A program made the position numbers and the translations under genes. The notes beneath the pieces are model-generated. The model searched no databases, was not told the origin of the DNA, and was given only the letters and a program-made list of their open reading frames with translations. A DNA stretch of 46,228 bases from Aquirufa aurantiipilula (lineage in GTDB: Bacteria > Bacteroidota > Bacteroidia > Cytophagales > Spirosomataceae). This document shows positions 1-7,395 of the stretch, in pieces. Each line of letters begins with the position of its first letter. Position 1 is the stretch's first letter. The stretch spans positions 1 through 46,228 of the forward strand of contig NZ_JAANOG010000014.1 in assembly GCF_019923745.1 (NCBI RefSeq). Direction: 5' to 3'.

Positions 1-104
1 ATTGCATTTGAAAAAAAACTACTAAATTTAAATCAAGCTATAAGCTAAATACCTAAAATACTTGAATATGAATCAAGTATAAGTGACACAAAACGGTCAA
101 CGTC

Positions 105-153
105 ATTCAGGCATTCACAATTTATAACCTATAATCTATAACCTATAATTTAT
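105..153. repeat. heptanucleotide tandem repeat array
   Basis: Seven degenerate 7-base units run without a gap (ATTCAGG, CATTCAC, AATTTAT, AACCTAT, AATCTAT, AACCTAT, AATTTAT). The last units enter the 3' end of the rhodanese-thioredoxin gene, so its final codons and stop (143-145 on the minus strand) are made of repeat sequence. The rest of bases 1-142 shows no gene. A short hairpin (arms 58-65 and 73-80) is present. Confidence 0.7.
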
Positions 154-847
154 TAAGTTCTTCTCTTCCAATCAAGCCTACGTTTTTCCAGATTAATTTC
201 CCGTCTTGGTATAATTCTAAATAAGGGATGGCTTCGATGTTCTTGGCTTTGGCTAATTCGGGATTTTCATCCACATCGATTTTAATCAATTCAACTGCTC
301 CTTTTTGATCTTTAACATAAGCTTCTAAGATGGGGCTCAATGTTTTGCAAGGTCCACACCAAGTAGCATTGTAATCAATAATAACCTTTTTCTTTCCCTT
401 AATTTGTGTTTCAAATGCAGCCAATGTCATTCCTGCTTGCTGGCTAGTAGCTCCCTCTTCCCTTGATAATGGTAAGCTGGCGGCATTCCAAGCTAAGATT
501 CCACCACCTAAATTATACACCTCTTTGAAACCCATGGAAACTAAAAGTTGGGCTGCTTGCGAAGATCTACCCCCAGACAGACAATAGACATATACTGCTT
601 TATCTTTATCTAAAGATCCAGCAACTTCTTGAAATGCCCCAGAACTAATATCGGCTGAAATAGCTCCTTGGATATGCCCACCTACAAATTCATCGGGAGT
701 TCTCACATCCAAAACTTGTTGGGATGCATTGCTTTGAATGGCCTTTTGGAATTCACTAGCACTCACATCTTGTAATCCATTTTCGGAAGGCTTGGAGCAT
801 GAAAAAATAGTTAGAGCGATTAGTAAAGAGAGGAGGAAAGCTTTCAT
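143..847 (-). CDS. rhodanese-thioredoxin fusion lipoprotein
   Basis: A 234-residue exported protein. The N-terminus is a hydrophobic signal followed by a lipobox-like IFSC with the acceptor Cys at residue 17, so it is probably membrane-anchored in the periplasm. Residues about 28-130 form a rhodanese domain with the active-site loop CLSGGRS (Cys89). Residues about 135-234 form a thioredoxin fold with WCGPC (163-167) and a later cis-proline segment AIPYLE. Rhodaneses carry sulfane sulfur on the loop Cys and thioredoxins reduce persulfides or disulfides, so a fusion can take up and release sulfur in one polypeptide (inference). It is the first of a minus-strand set with a free thioredoxin and a free rhodanese, next to SQR, SoxB and a TsdA-like cytochrome. 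A role in periplasmic sulfur transfer is likely. The substrate is not shown. Confidence 0.85.
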   Translation of the reverse strand: MKAFLLSLLIALTIFSCSKPSENGLQDVSASEFQKAIQSNASQQVLDVRTPDEFVGGHIQGAISADISSGAFQEVAGSLDKDKAVYVYCLSGGRSSQAAQLLVSMGFKEVYNLGGGILAWNAASLPLSREEGATSQQAGMTLAAFETQIKGKKKVIIDYNATWCGPCKTLSPILEAYVKDQKGAVELIKIDVDENPELAKAKNIEAIPYLELYQDGKLIWKNVGLIGREELNKL

Positions 848-878
848 ATATTAAATATTTTCTATGTGAAAAATATAA

Positions 879-943
879 GTTGTTAGTTGTTAGTGATTAG
901 TGATTAGCTTTTTCTTTATTTCTAAACACTAATAACTAATAAC
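879..943. repeat. paired heptanucleotide repeat arms
   Basis: Two arrays face each other in the gap between the thioredoxin and the rhodanese-thioredoxin genes. Bases 879-906 read GTTGTTA twice and GTGATTA twice. Bases 923-943 read TAAACAC, TAATAAC, TAATAAC. The second array is nearly the reverse complement of the first, so the transcript can fold into a hairpin with a 16-base loop. It may act as a weak terminator or attenuator between the genes. Confidence 0.65.
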
Positions 944-949
944 TGAAAA

Positions 950-1246
950 TTAGCTATACTGCTGTATAATTCCCACCAATGTATTTGCTGGAATAACACC
1001 CGATTGTCGCCAGACTGATTTCCCATTTTTGAATAAGATCATGGTGGGTACAGAACGAATCTGAAATTTCTCGGCTGTTTTTCGGTTTTTGTCTACATCC
1101 ACCTTAATGATTTTTGCACTATCCCCAATTTTGGCTTTAACTTGTTCCAAAATAGGCTTCAGCTGCTTGCAAGGGCCACACCATTCCGCTGAAAAGTCGA
1201 CCAACACAGGCTGTTCCGATTTCAATAATTCTGAAAAATTGCTCAT
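950..1246 (-). CDS. thioredoxin
   Basis: A 98-residue cytoplasmic thioredoxin without a signal peptide. The redox motif WCGPC lies at residues 22-26 and the cis-proline at residue 67 (SVPTM). Length and fold match a minimal thioredoxin. It starts 25 bases after the stop of the upstream rhodanese gene (1272-1574), so the two are probably one transcript from the promoter at 1595-1638. Within a sulfur locus, its likely job is to reduce protein or low-molecular-weight persulfides made by the rhodaneses and SQR. It could also be a general housekeeping thioredoxin; the motif alone does not decide. Confidence 0.9.
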   Translation of the reverse strand: MSNFSELLKSEQPVLVDFSAEWCGPCKQLKPILEQVKAKIGDSAKIIKVDVDKNRKTAEKFQIRSVPTMILFKNGKSVWRQSGVIPANTLVGIIQQYS

Positions 1247-1271
1247 AATTTTGACTTTTATAAAGACTAAA

Positions 1272-1574
1272 CTATTCTAATGACTTCCAAGTTCCACCAT
1301 TGTGTACATGTTGGAATCCATATGATTTCAACAAGCGTTTGGCGGCACCACTTCGCATACCTGAAGCACAGCAAGTGATAATAATATCTTCTTTTTTCAA
1401 TTTACTAAGATTGTTTGGCAATGTCTGTAAAGGTAAATTCAAAGAGCCTTTTACGTGGCCTTGTTGATATTCTGCCGGTGTTCGCACATCCACGATTTTT
1501 GCACCCGCTTTGATTAAAGTTGCTAAATCTACTTTTGGACCAAAACCCAATAAATTTTTAAGAAATTCTAACAT
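1272..1574 (-). CDS. single-domain rhodanese
   Basis: A 100-residue single rhodanese domain. The N-terminal part has the conserved VDVRTPAEYQQGH segment and the active-site loop is CASGMR, with Cys69 as catalytic residue and an extra Cys68 beside it. The six-residue loop is the usual sulfurtransferase size, which argues against an arsenate reductase or phosphatase. It has no signal peptide and should be cytoplasmic. It is the first gene of a probable two-gene operon with thioredoxin. The upstream region carries a Crp-like box and a perfect TAnnTTTG element, shared with SQR, the TsdA-like cytochrome and the TauE operon. It likely moves sulfane sulfur between persulfides and sulfite or thiols. 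Confidence 0.88.
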   Translation of the reverse strand: MLEFLKNLLGFGPKVDLATLIKAGAKIVDVRTPAEYQQGHVKGSLNLPLQTLPNNLSKLKKEDIIITCCASGMRSGAAKRLLKSYGFQHVHNGGTWKSLE

Positions 1575-1594
1575 ATTTTTGCTGATTTATAATA

Positions 1595-1638
1595 CAAAGG
1601 TAAGCTTGCTGTCAGCCATTTGGCGTGACAATTGTCTC
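1595..1638 (-). promoter_or_regulatory. promoter with Crp-like box, rhodanese-thioredoxin operon
   Basis: Read on the minus strand, an imperfect box GAGACAATTGTCAC (1625-1638) is followed after exactly 22 nt by TACCTTTG (1595-1602), a perfect match to the Bacteroidota -7 consensus TAnnTTTG. The ATG at 1574 lies 20 nt further on. The same box-22-TAnnTTTG layout occurs at 3997-4040 and 11810-11853, so this weaker box is accepted on positional grounds. Confidence 0.6.
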
Positions 1639-1649
1639 TTAAACTCAGA

Positions 1650-2252
1650 TTAAGCTATAGGCTTAGTTGCCACTAAATCAATAACAAAAGCTTTACCTTG
1701 GTGCAAGGGCCCTTCATTCAGGATACATTCTTTTTCCTCCATGGATTCAATTCTTAATCCTTCAAAATCTAGGCTTAATTCCTCCTTATCAAACAACATA
1801 TCTAGGATTTTAGGACCACCGGATGCTAGGCCTAATTGTTTTTTATGAAATCCTTCCAAAATAATTTTACCCCCTGGTTTTAACCATTTGATGCATTGCT
1901 GATGAAATTTATATCTTTCCATAGGCATTTGATGGAAATAGACCAATGCGATTACATCAAAGGATTCTAAAGGATAACGCACGCTAGCTGCATCGATGCA
2001 TTCATAATGCAAATTGACAGATCGTTCACCTGCTAGTTTATTAGCTTTTCCTTGTGCACTGTCACTACTATCAAAGGCATGAGTCTCCCAACCTAATTGC
2101 GCAGCAAATACTGCGTCTCGGCCTTCGCCTGCTGCTGGAACGAGCATTCGACCTGCCGCTAATAGTTGAATTTGCTTTTTAAAGAAATCATTGGGCTCTA
2201 GGCCATATTGATATTCTTTTGAATCATATCGATTATTCCAATTTGCTTTCAT
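1650..2252 (-). CDS. class I SAM-dependent methyltransferase (TehB/thiopurine-methyltransferase-like)
   Basis: A 200-residue soluble protein. The SAM-binding motif I is seen as LVPAAGEGRDAVFAAQLG (about residues 36-55), followed by an acidic residue at the end of strand 2 (HAFDSS) and a motif IV region DVIALVYFH. This fits the Methyltransf_25/TehB group. The acceptor is unknown; related enzymes methylate thiols, tellurite or selenite, which would suit a sulfur locus (inference). It is divergent from the DsrE-like gene, with only 35 nt between the two start codons, and its stop lies 75 nt before the rhodanese start. It has no Crp-like box of its own. Confidence 0.8.
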   Translation of the reverse strand: MKANWNNRYDSKEYQYGLEPNDFFKKQIQLLAAGRMLVPAAGEGRDAVFAAQLGWETHAFDSSDSAQGKANKLAGERSVNLHYECIDAASVRYPLESFDVIALVYFHQMPMERYKFHQQCIKWLKPGGKIILEGFHKKQLGLASGGPKILDMLFDKEELSLDFEGLRIESMEEKECILNEGPLHQGKAFVIDLVATKPIA

Positions 2253-2271
2253 GTATAGATTGCTTACTTTG
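2242..2271 (+). promoter_or_regulatory. candidate promoter for the DsrE-like gene
   Basis: TTTG (2242-2245) is followed after 19 nt by TACTTTG (2265-2271), close to the Bacteroidota -33/-7 arrangement TTTG-N19-21-TAnnTTTG but one base short in the -7 element. The ATG at 2288 follows after 16 nt. No Crp-like box was found here. Confidence 0.3.
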
Positions 2272-2287
2272 GGAAAAATTTAAAACT

Positions 2288-2698
2288 ATGAAAAAAATTG
2301 TTGTCACTTCTGTCTTTGCGCTATTACTGAGCTTTCATGCCCTAGCGCAGTCACCTGCTCATAAAATTGTGATTCAGGTGAATACTTCGGATACCACTGC
2401 ATGGCATGGTGTGGTACGTAATATCGGTAATCTACAAACTGCCTTGGGGCCAAATACTTCCATTGAAGTAGTGGCTCATGGTTCTGGTATTGGTTTGTTA
2501 ATAGACTCAAAAACGACTCAAAAAGCTAAAATCGCTGAATTAGCGGCTAAAGGAGTTTCATTTGTTGCTTGTGAAAATACCATCCGCATGAATAAAATTG
2601 ATAAAGCGACCCTATTGCCACAGTCGGGCTTTGTTCCTTCTGGTGTAGCTGAAGTTGTTTTAAAGCAAGAAGCAGGTTGGTCTTATTTAAAGCCCTAA
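2288..2698 (+). CDS. secreted DsrE/DsrF-like sulfur-carrier protein
   Basis: A 136-residue protein. The start at 2288 is preferred over an upstream in-frame ATG because it gives a clean signal peptide (MKKIVVTSVFALLLSFHALA). The mature part fits the DsrE-like fold: an opening strand HKIVIQVNTSD, then VEVVAHG-type and VSFVACENT segments. The Cys in ACENT is the only cysteine of the mature protein and sits where DsrE-family proteins carry their persulfide. Cytoplasmic DsrE proteins shuttle sulfur in reverse Dsr and TusA systems; this copy is exported, so it would work in the periplasm next to SoxB and the diheme cytochrome. It is convergent with SQR and separated from it by a terminator-like hairpin. 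Family assignment is good; the carrier role is inference. Confidence 0.75.
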   Translation: MKKIVVTSVFALLLSFHALAQSPAHKIVIQVNTSDTTAWHGVVRNIGNLQTALGPNTSIEVVAHGSGIGLLIDSKTTQKAKIAELAAKGVSFVACENTIRMNKIDKATLLPQSGFVPSGVAEVVLKQEAGWSYLKP

Positions 2699-2715
2699 TC
2701 ACCTAATTTGTTTGC

Positions 2716-2750
2716 AAAGAGCTGGGGGCATAAAAGGCTTCCAGCTTTTT
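2716..2750 (+). terminator. rho-independent terminator after the DsrE-like gene
   Basis: AAAGAGCTGG (2716-2725) can pair with CCAGCTTTTT (2741-2750), ten base pairs with one mismatch, around a 15-base loop; the right arm ends in a T run. It lies 18 bases after the DsrE-like stop and touches the 3' end of the convergent SQR gene. Confidence 0.6.
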
Positions 2751-3942
2751 ACATTTTACCCGGTAAAATTTCATTCCAATACAACCAAGGTAATATTTTG
2801 GTTTTCAATTGATACATTGACCACCTTTCTTTAGATTGATCAAATGGGAAAGTTTCTGTAGGTACATTGTTGTAATCAAATTCCGCTAAGACTAATTTCC
2901 CGTATCCTGTTATAATGGGACAAGATGAATATCCATTGTAAGAAGCTTTTAATGTTTCTCCTTTCATCATGGATAATAAGTTAGCTACCAAAACAGGCGC
3001 TTGTTTTCGTATAGCTGCTCCCGTTCTTGAGACTGGTATGCCGGCAACGTCACCGCAAGAAAATACATTGGGGAAACGAACATGTTGCAAGCTATGTTTG
3101 TCCACTTCTACCCAACCAGTCGCATTAGCTAAACTGCTTTTTTGGATAAAATCAGGTGCTGATTGATGTGGAGTCACATGGATCATGTCGTAATCTACCC
3201 AATATTCTTGGTTTTTATTTGTGTCACCTATTCCAACGAATTTGGCTTTTTGGGCTGGCCCATCTATCTCGACTAATTGGACAAAGAATTGAGTTTTGAT
3301 GCCATAGCGATGTATGACTTGCTTCAAGGTTTTTTCGTATTTCTCCACACCAAATACCCGAGTTCCTCCACTCCAAAATTGAACATCTGCATGTTTATGA
3401 TGCTTTTTGAAATAATCCGAAGAGAGGTACATGACCTTTTGGGGAGCACCACCGCATTTAGTGGGGGTAGGTGGATTAGTGAAAATTGCTTTTCCTCCTT
3501 TCGGTAGTGCTTGAACGCATTCCCAAGTATATGGAGCCGTTTCAAAGCTATAATTAGAACAAACCCCATTTTTACCTAGGCTTTCTTTCAGGCCTTTGAT
3601 GGCAGACCAATTTAACTGAATACCCGGACTCACCACCAGGTAATCGTAGTAAATGGATTCCCCACTGCTCAGTTCTAGTTTGTTTTTTTCAGCTTGAACC
3701 TCCGTTACCATGGCTTTGATCCAATGGACCTTATTGGGCATGACAGAAGCTTCATCACGAACCGTCTTTTGAATATCATACACACCACCGCCTACCAAAG
3801 TCCATGCAGGCTGGTAATAATGTTTTTCCGCAGCATCAATCAAGGCGATGTCTAATGAGGAATTCTGACGTAGTAGCTGACTGGCTACAGATATGCCTGC
3901 ATTACCTCCACCAATGATGATAATTTGATGGTGAATTCTCAT
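2749..3942 (-). CDS. sqr: sulfide:quinone oxidoreductase, type II (mitochondrial SQOR-like)
   Basis: A 397-residue FAD enzyme that oxidises sulfide at the membrane, passes electrons to quinone and releases the sulfur as a persulfide. The N-terminal FAD motif IIIIGGGNAGIS has glycines at 11, 13 and 16. A CGGAPQK segment (Cys163) and an SSCPIITGYGKLVLAEFDY segment (Cys341) match the two redox cysteines and surrounding sequence of mitochondrial SQOR. The C-terminal FPFDQSKERWSMY segment is also typical of that group. Type II enzymes hand sulfur to small acceptors such as sulfite, CoA or glutathione, which fits the persulfide dioxygenase and rhodaneses nearby. The gene is divergent from the TsdA-like cytochrome and shares one central Crp-like box with it. 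Confidence 0.92.
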   Translation of the reverse strand: MRIHHQIIIIGGGNAGISVASQLLRQNSSLDIALIDAAEKHYYQPAWTLVGGGVYDIQKTVRDEASVMPNKVHWIKAMVTEVQAEKNKLELSSGESIYYDYLVVSPGIQLNWSAIKGLKESLGKNGVCSNYSFETAPYTWECVQALPKGGKAIFTNPPTPTKCGGAPQKVMYLSSDYFKKHHKHADVQFWSGGTRVFGVEKYEKTLKQVIHRYGIKTQFFVQLVEIDGPAQKAKFVGIGDTNKNQEYWVDYDMIHVTPHQSAPDFIQKSSLANATGWVEVDKHSLQHVRFPNVFSCGDVAGIPVSRTGAAIRKQAPVLVANLLSMMKGETLKASYNGYSSCPIITGYGKLVLAEFDYNNVPTETFPFDQSKERWSMYQLKTKILPWLYWNEILPGKM

Positions 3943-3966
3943 GTGGTTTTTGTTTTAAATTATATG

Positions 3967-4040
3967 TAATATTATGAGATTCAAGCCTAGCAATTCGTGA
4001 TATTTGTCACTACATCAGGTAAATAGAGCGACTAAATTTG
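3967..4040. promoter_or_regulatory. divergent promoter with a central Crp-like box (SQR / TsdA-SoxB)
   Basis: The perfect box GTGATATTTGTCAC lies at 3997-4010. On the plus strand a perfect -7 element TAAATTTG (4033-4040) follows after 22 nt. On the minus strand TAATATTA (3967-3974), a weaker -7 match, also follows after 22 nt. The two ATG codons lie at almost equal distance from the box. A regulator bound here would sit near -41.5 of both promoters, the class II activation position. The flank AATTCGTGAT is identical to that of the box at 11840. Confidence 0.7.
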
Positions 4041-4064
4041 AATGATTTACCACCCTTATTCAAC

Positions 4065-5117
4065 ATGAAAACCAATACCCCAAAGAATACCCTGGATAAT
4101 TTTATTCGATTGTTGTATGTCTTGCTAGTCCTTTTACTCGGATTGATGGCATATTTGTTTTTTGGACAGTTAGATTCAAAGAAAAATGCCTTAGCTCAAT
4201 CGGATTCTAGCGCTGTATTTATTCAACCTGATTCCAATTTTACCCATGTGTGGACTGCTCCATCCGACTGGCGCATGATGTATTTAAGTCCTTCGCAAAA
4301 AGAATTGGTTGTTTATGGGCGGGAATTGATTGCACATACTTCCGATTATTTGGGCCCCAAAGGATCAGTAAAGGCTATGTCAAATGGCATGAATTGCCAA
4401 AATTGTCATTTGAAGGCGGGTTCTCAACCTTGGGGAAATAATTATTTTGCTGTGGAATCCACCTATCCTAAGTTTAGGGCACGCTCTGGGACAGTGGAAA
4501 ACCAAATCAAACGGGTTAATGATTGTTTTGAGAGAAGTTTAAATGGAATGAAGTTAGACTCGACAAGTAAAGAAATGCTGGCCATATTGGCTTATATTAC
4601 TTGGCTTGGTCAGGATATAGCCAAAGATGTTAAGCCCAAAGGTTCGGGAATATTCAAATTGAAATACCTGAAACGAGCTTCTGATCCAGATAAAGGTAAA
4701 TTAGTCTATGATGCCAAATGTCAATCTTGTCATCAGGCTAATGGGGAAGGAGTATTGGCTGAAGGTGGAAAATCCTATACTTATCCACCACTTTGGGGAG
4801 TTCATAGTTATAATCAAGGAGCGGGTTTATTTCGAATATCCAATTTAGCTGGTTTTGTGAAATACAATATGCCTTTGGGTACCACGTATGAAAAAGCTCA
4901 ATTGACGGATGAAGAGGCATGGGATGTGGCGGCATATATCAATTCCATGCCTAGACCAGAAAAAGATTTATCCAAAGATTGGCCAGAAATGGCAGCTAAG
5001 CCTTTTGATCATCCATTTGGTCCTTACGCGGATTCTTTCCCAGAATCCCAACATAAATTTGGACCATATAAACCTATTTCGGATTGGATCAAAAAACACA
5101 GAAAATCAAAAAGCTAA
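4065..5117 (+). CDS. TsdA-like diheme cytochrome c, membrane-anchored
   Basis: A 350-residue protein. The ATG at 4065 is chosen; an upstream TTG would lie inside the -7 region. Residues about 13-34 form an N-terminal membrane anchor. Two heme c sites are visible, CQNCH (111-115) and CQSCH (219-223). A Cys at 154 in RVNDCFERS sits about 40 residues after the first heme His, where TsdA and SoxA enzymes have their cysteine heme ligand. YNMPLG (Met259) can ligate the second heme. TsdA joins two thiosulfates to tetrathionate. The next gene, soxB, starts 4 bases downstream, so the pair is co-transcribed. A SoxA-like role, attaching thiosulfate to a carrier, is the alternative and would explain the linkage to SoxB. 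Confidence 0.78.
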   Translation: MKTNTPKNTLDNFIRLLYVLLVLLLGLMAYLFFGQLDSKKNALAQSDSSAVFIQPDSNFTHVWTAPSDWRMMYLSPSQKELVVYGRELIAHTSDYLGPKGSVKAMSNGMNCQNCHLKAGSQPWGNNYFAVESTYPKFRARSGTVENQIKRVNDCFERSLNGMKLDSTSKEMLAILAYITWLGQDIAKDVKPKGSGIFKLKYLKRASDPDKGKLVYDAKCQSCHQANGEGVLAEGGKSYTYPPLWGVHSYNQGAGLFRISNLAGFVKYNMPLGTTYEKAQLTDEEAWDVAAYINSMPRPEKDLSKDWPEMAAKPFDHPFGPYADSFPESQHKFGPYKPISDWIKKHRKSKS

Positions 5118-5121
5118 ACCT

Positions 5122-6792
5122 ATGAACTCTAGAAGGAAATTTTTACAAGGCGGTTTACTTGGTAGTGTGGCTGCCTTAACGCCTATAGCTTCCTCGGAAG
5201 TAAAAGGTGCATTTGCCCATTCCAATGCTGTCAAGCCGAGTTCAGGCCATATTACCATTTTACAAACAACGGATGTGCATTGTCAATTGCATGCCCATGA
5301 TGAGTTGTTTTGGGAGAAAGAAGAGCTTGTTTTTCGGAAAACAGGGGGATATGCACATATGGCTACGGCCTTAGATCGTATGAAGCAGGCGAATCCCGAG
5401 AATACGATTACTTTGGATACGGGGGATATGTTTCAAGGCTCCATGTTATCGGTGAAAACAACAGGCCAGGCTTTTGTTCCTTTATTGAATGCCATGGACT
5501 ATGATTTATACTTACCGGGTAACTGGGAAGTAGTGTATTACAAGAAAAACATGCAAAAGCTTTTGGGTGGACTTTTAGCTCCAAAAATTTGTGCTAATAT
5601 GTACCACGATGTAGCTGATGGTAAGAAAGGTGAATTGATCTTTCAACCCTATCAAATTATGCATCGTTTAGGGGTTAAAATTGGTTTCTTAGGTTACACG
5701 GATCCTTTGGTACCGCTTCGACAATCCCCTATGTATAGTAAGGGTATTTTATATACCAAACCAGAAGAAAATCTAAAAGAATACGTCGCAATTTTACGCG
5801 AACAAGAGCAATGTGATTTTGTCATCATTTTATCTCACTTAGGTCTCTCCCAGCAAATTGCCTTAGGAAATAACCCGCATTGTGAGGGTGTTGATTATAT
5901 TTTTGGGGCGGATACGCATGAGCGAGTACGAAAACCCATTCAAGCTGCTTATACGAAAATTGTGGAACCTGGAGCTTTTGGTTCTTTTATTGGAAAATTA
6001 GATATTCAGGTCAAAGATGGGAAAGTGACCGGTTCTACCTATGAATTAGTGGAAGTTGATCCTATGAAATATCCTGCTAAAAAGGAGATTTTAAACTTAG
6101 TAAAAGACTTAGAAGCACCGTGGAAATCCCAAATTGACCAAGTTTTAGGTTACAGTACCTTGCCATTGTATCGCAACTTTGTCGTTGAAAATACCATTGA
6201 TACACTGATTGTAGATGCATTGAAATGGAAAGTAAATGCGGATGTGGTTTTATCCAATGGTTTCCGTTTTTGTCCGCCACGCGTAGCTGGAAAGGATGGG
6301 AAAGTAGCAATTACCGAAGGCTATTTATTTGATATGTTACCTGTGGATTCCCCGATTCGGACGGCGAAAGCGACAGGTCAACAAATCATGAATTGGTTAG
6401 AAAAGGAATTGCAGAATGTCTTTGCTCAGGATGCGTCATTACGTTTTGGGGGATGGCTTATTCGTTTTAAGGGAATGCAGGTTGAGTTTAAAGCATTTGA
6501 GCGAGTAGGGCATCGGGTTCAAAAAGTTATTATTGGAGGGGCCCCCTTAGAGCTAGAGAAATCATATGTATTGTGTGCATGTGAACGCGACGGAGACCCT
6601 GAAGATATGCTTTGTCGCATGAAAGGGGTAAAAGAAGCCAAGAATACGGACTATACATTACATAGTATGATGAAAGAGTATCTAGCTAAATTCTCACCAG
6701 TGACGCCTAGTTTACGTCATGATGCTAAAATTCTGGATGGTCCACAGTCTTTGTTGAGTCAGGTTACAGGTGTGGATTATTCTTTTAGATAA
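5122..6792 (+). CDS. soxB: SoxB-like sulfur-thiol hydrolase (metallophosphatase/5'-nucleotidase fold)
   Basis: A 556-residue protein. The ATG at 5122 gives a Tat-type signal (NSRRKFLQGG), as in SoxB, which is exported folded with two manganese ions. Metal-site motifs are DVH (51-53), DTGD (99-102), GNWE (133-136), SHLG (238-241) and GADTHE (262-267). GNWE in place of the GNHE of ordinary 5'-nucleotidases is a SoxB mark. A 5'-nucleotidase C-terminal domain follows. SoxB hydrolyses the terminal sulfonate from a cysteine-bound sulfur chain on SoxYZ, releasing sulfate. SoxXA and SoxYZ are absent from the window, so either they lie elsewhere or another carrier is used. It is in an operon with the TsdA-like cytochrome. 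Confidence 0.85.
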   Translation: MNSRRKFLQGGLLGSVAALTPIASSEVKGAFAHSNAVKPSSGHITILQTTDVHCQLHAHDELFWEKEELVFRKTGGYAHMATALDRMKQANPENTITLDTGDMFQGSMLSVKTTGQAFVPLLNAMDYDLYLPGNWEVVYYKKNMQKLLGGLLAPKICANMYHDVADGKKGELIFQPYQIMHRLGVKIGFLGYTDPLVPLRQSPMYSKGILYTKPEENLKEYVAILREQEQCDFVIILSHLGLSQQIALGNNPHCEGVDYIFGADTHERVRKPIQAAYTKIVEPGAFGSFIGKLDIQVKDGKVTGSTYELVEVDPMKYPAKKEILNLVKDLEAPWKSQIDQVLGYSTLPLYRNFVVENTIDTLIVDALKWKVNADVVLSNGFRFCPPRVAGKDGKVAITEGYLFDMLPVDSPIRTAKATGQQIMNWLEKELQNVFAQDASLRFGGWLIRFKGMQVEFKAFERVGHRVQKVIIGGAPLELEKSYVLCACERDGDPEDMLCRMKGVKEAKNTDYTLHSMMKEYLAKFSPVTPSLRHDAKILDGPQSLLSQVTGVDYSFR

Positions 6793-6956
6793 TTGAAGAT
6801 TTAATATTAGTTGTTAGTTATTTGTTATTAGAATGAAATGCTCCAACATTTATAATTCATAATTTATCATTAACAATTCATCAAGCTGCGTTCCAACTAA
6901 CCGTTCAATGTAGAATTTTTATAGAAAACACCTTCGTGTAGCCCTGCGAAATGTGA

Positions 6957-7122
6957 TGAACGCAGCGGTAGACGAGGTTTTGACCTCAGCATAGGCAATG
7001 TGCGTCGGCGTCAAAAGTATAGGCGATAGCGGAGTGAATCACGGTTCCGCGAAGCGGAATTCGCCTTGGCTGAACGACAAAAAAGAAGTTTTTTTGTTTC
7101 TTTTTTTGTCCAAAAAAAGAAA
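6957..7122 (+). repeat. long non-coding repeat, copy A
   Basis: Contains GGCGTCAAAAGTATAGGCG, then a hairpin TTCCGC-GAA-GCGGAA (7045-7059), then TTCGCCTTGG, and ends in a perfect 12-bp palindrome TTTCTTTTTTTG-TC-CAAAAAAAGAAA (7097-7122). Copy B, in reverse orientation at 7211-7395, shows the same block order with many substitutions. It has no open frame and resembles the hairpin-rich, A/T-palindrome-tailed intergenic repeats seen in Bacteroidota. Confidence 0.6.
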
Positions 7123-7210
7123 ATCCCAAGTATTTGCTGAAACATCGTGTTATTGTTAAAACAACAAGAAATAGTCCTAAAAATAGCTTTGTCGAAGATT
7201 TAATTCATAT

Positions 7211-7395
7211 GGTCTTTCTTTTTTTATAAAATAAGAAACAAAAAAAACGGTAGGAATACGGTTAATCCTAAGACGAATTCTGCTACGCAGAACAGATTGT
7301 CTCTCCGCTTACGGCTTTAATCTTTGACGCCAACACACACGGCCTTTGCGCAATGTCAAATATCCGCCTTGCGCTTCGCTCAAGCTACGGTTCAA
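7211..7395 (-). repeat. long non-coding repeat, copy B (inverted)
   Basis: Read on the minus strand, it has GTTGGCGTCAAAGATTAAAG, the hairpin TTCTGC-GTA-GCAGAA (7278-7292), TTCGTCTTAGG, and a near-palindrome TTTCTTATTTT-AT-AAAAAAAGAAA with one mismatch. The hairpin has changed on both arms compared with copy A (TTCCGC to TTCTGC, GCGGAA to GCAGAA). This compensatory change suggests the folded form matters. Confidence 0.55.

Noticed and set aside
58-80. Short hairpin ATACTTGA/TCAAGTAT near the window start
   Set aside because: Only 8 bp, no T run, and no gene end nearby to give it meaning.
866-869. GTGA half-site upstream of the rhodanese-thioredoxin lipoprotein gene
   Set aside because: No second half-site at the right distance and no -7 element 22 nt further on.
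1089-1280. Plus-strand open frame across the thioredoxin gene
   Set aside because: It is the antisense shadow of a conserved thioredoxin and has no start context or family match.
4909-5121. Upstream extension of the soxB reading frame
   Set aside because: It overlaps the cytochrome gene in another frame and would bury the Tat signal that begins at 5122.
6957-7395. Repeat pair considered as a CRISPR array
   Set aside because: Only two copies in inverted orientation, strongly diverged, no regular spacers and no cas genes.
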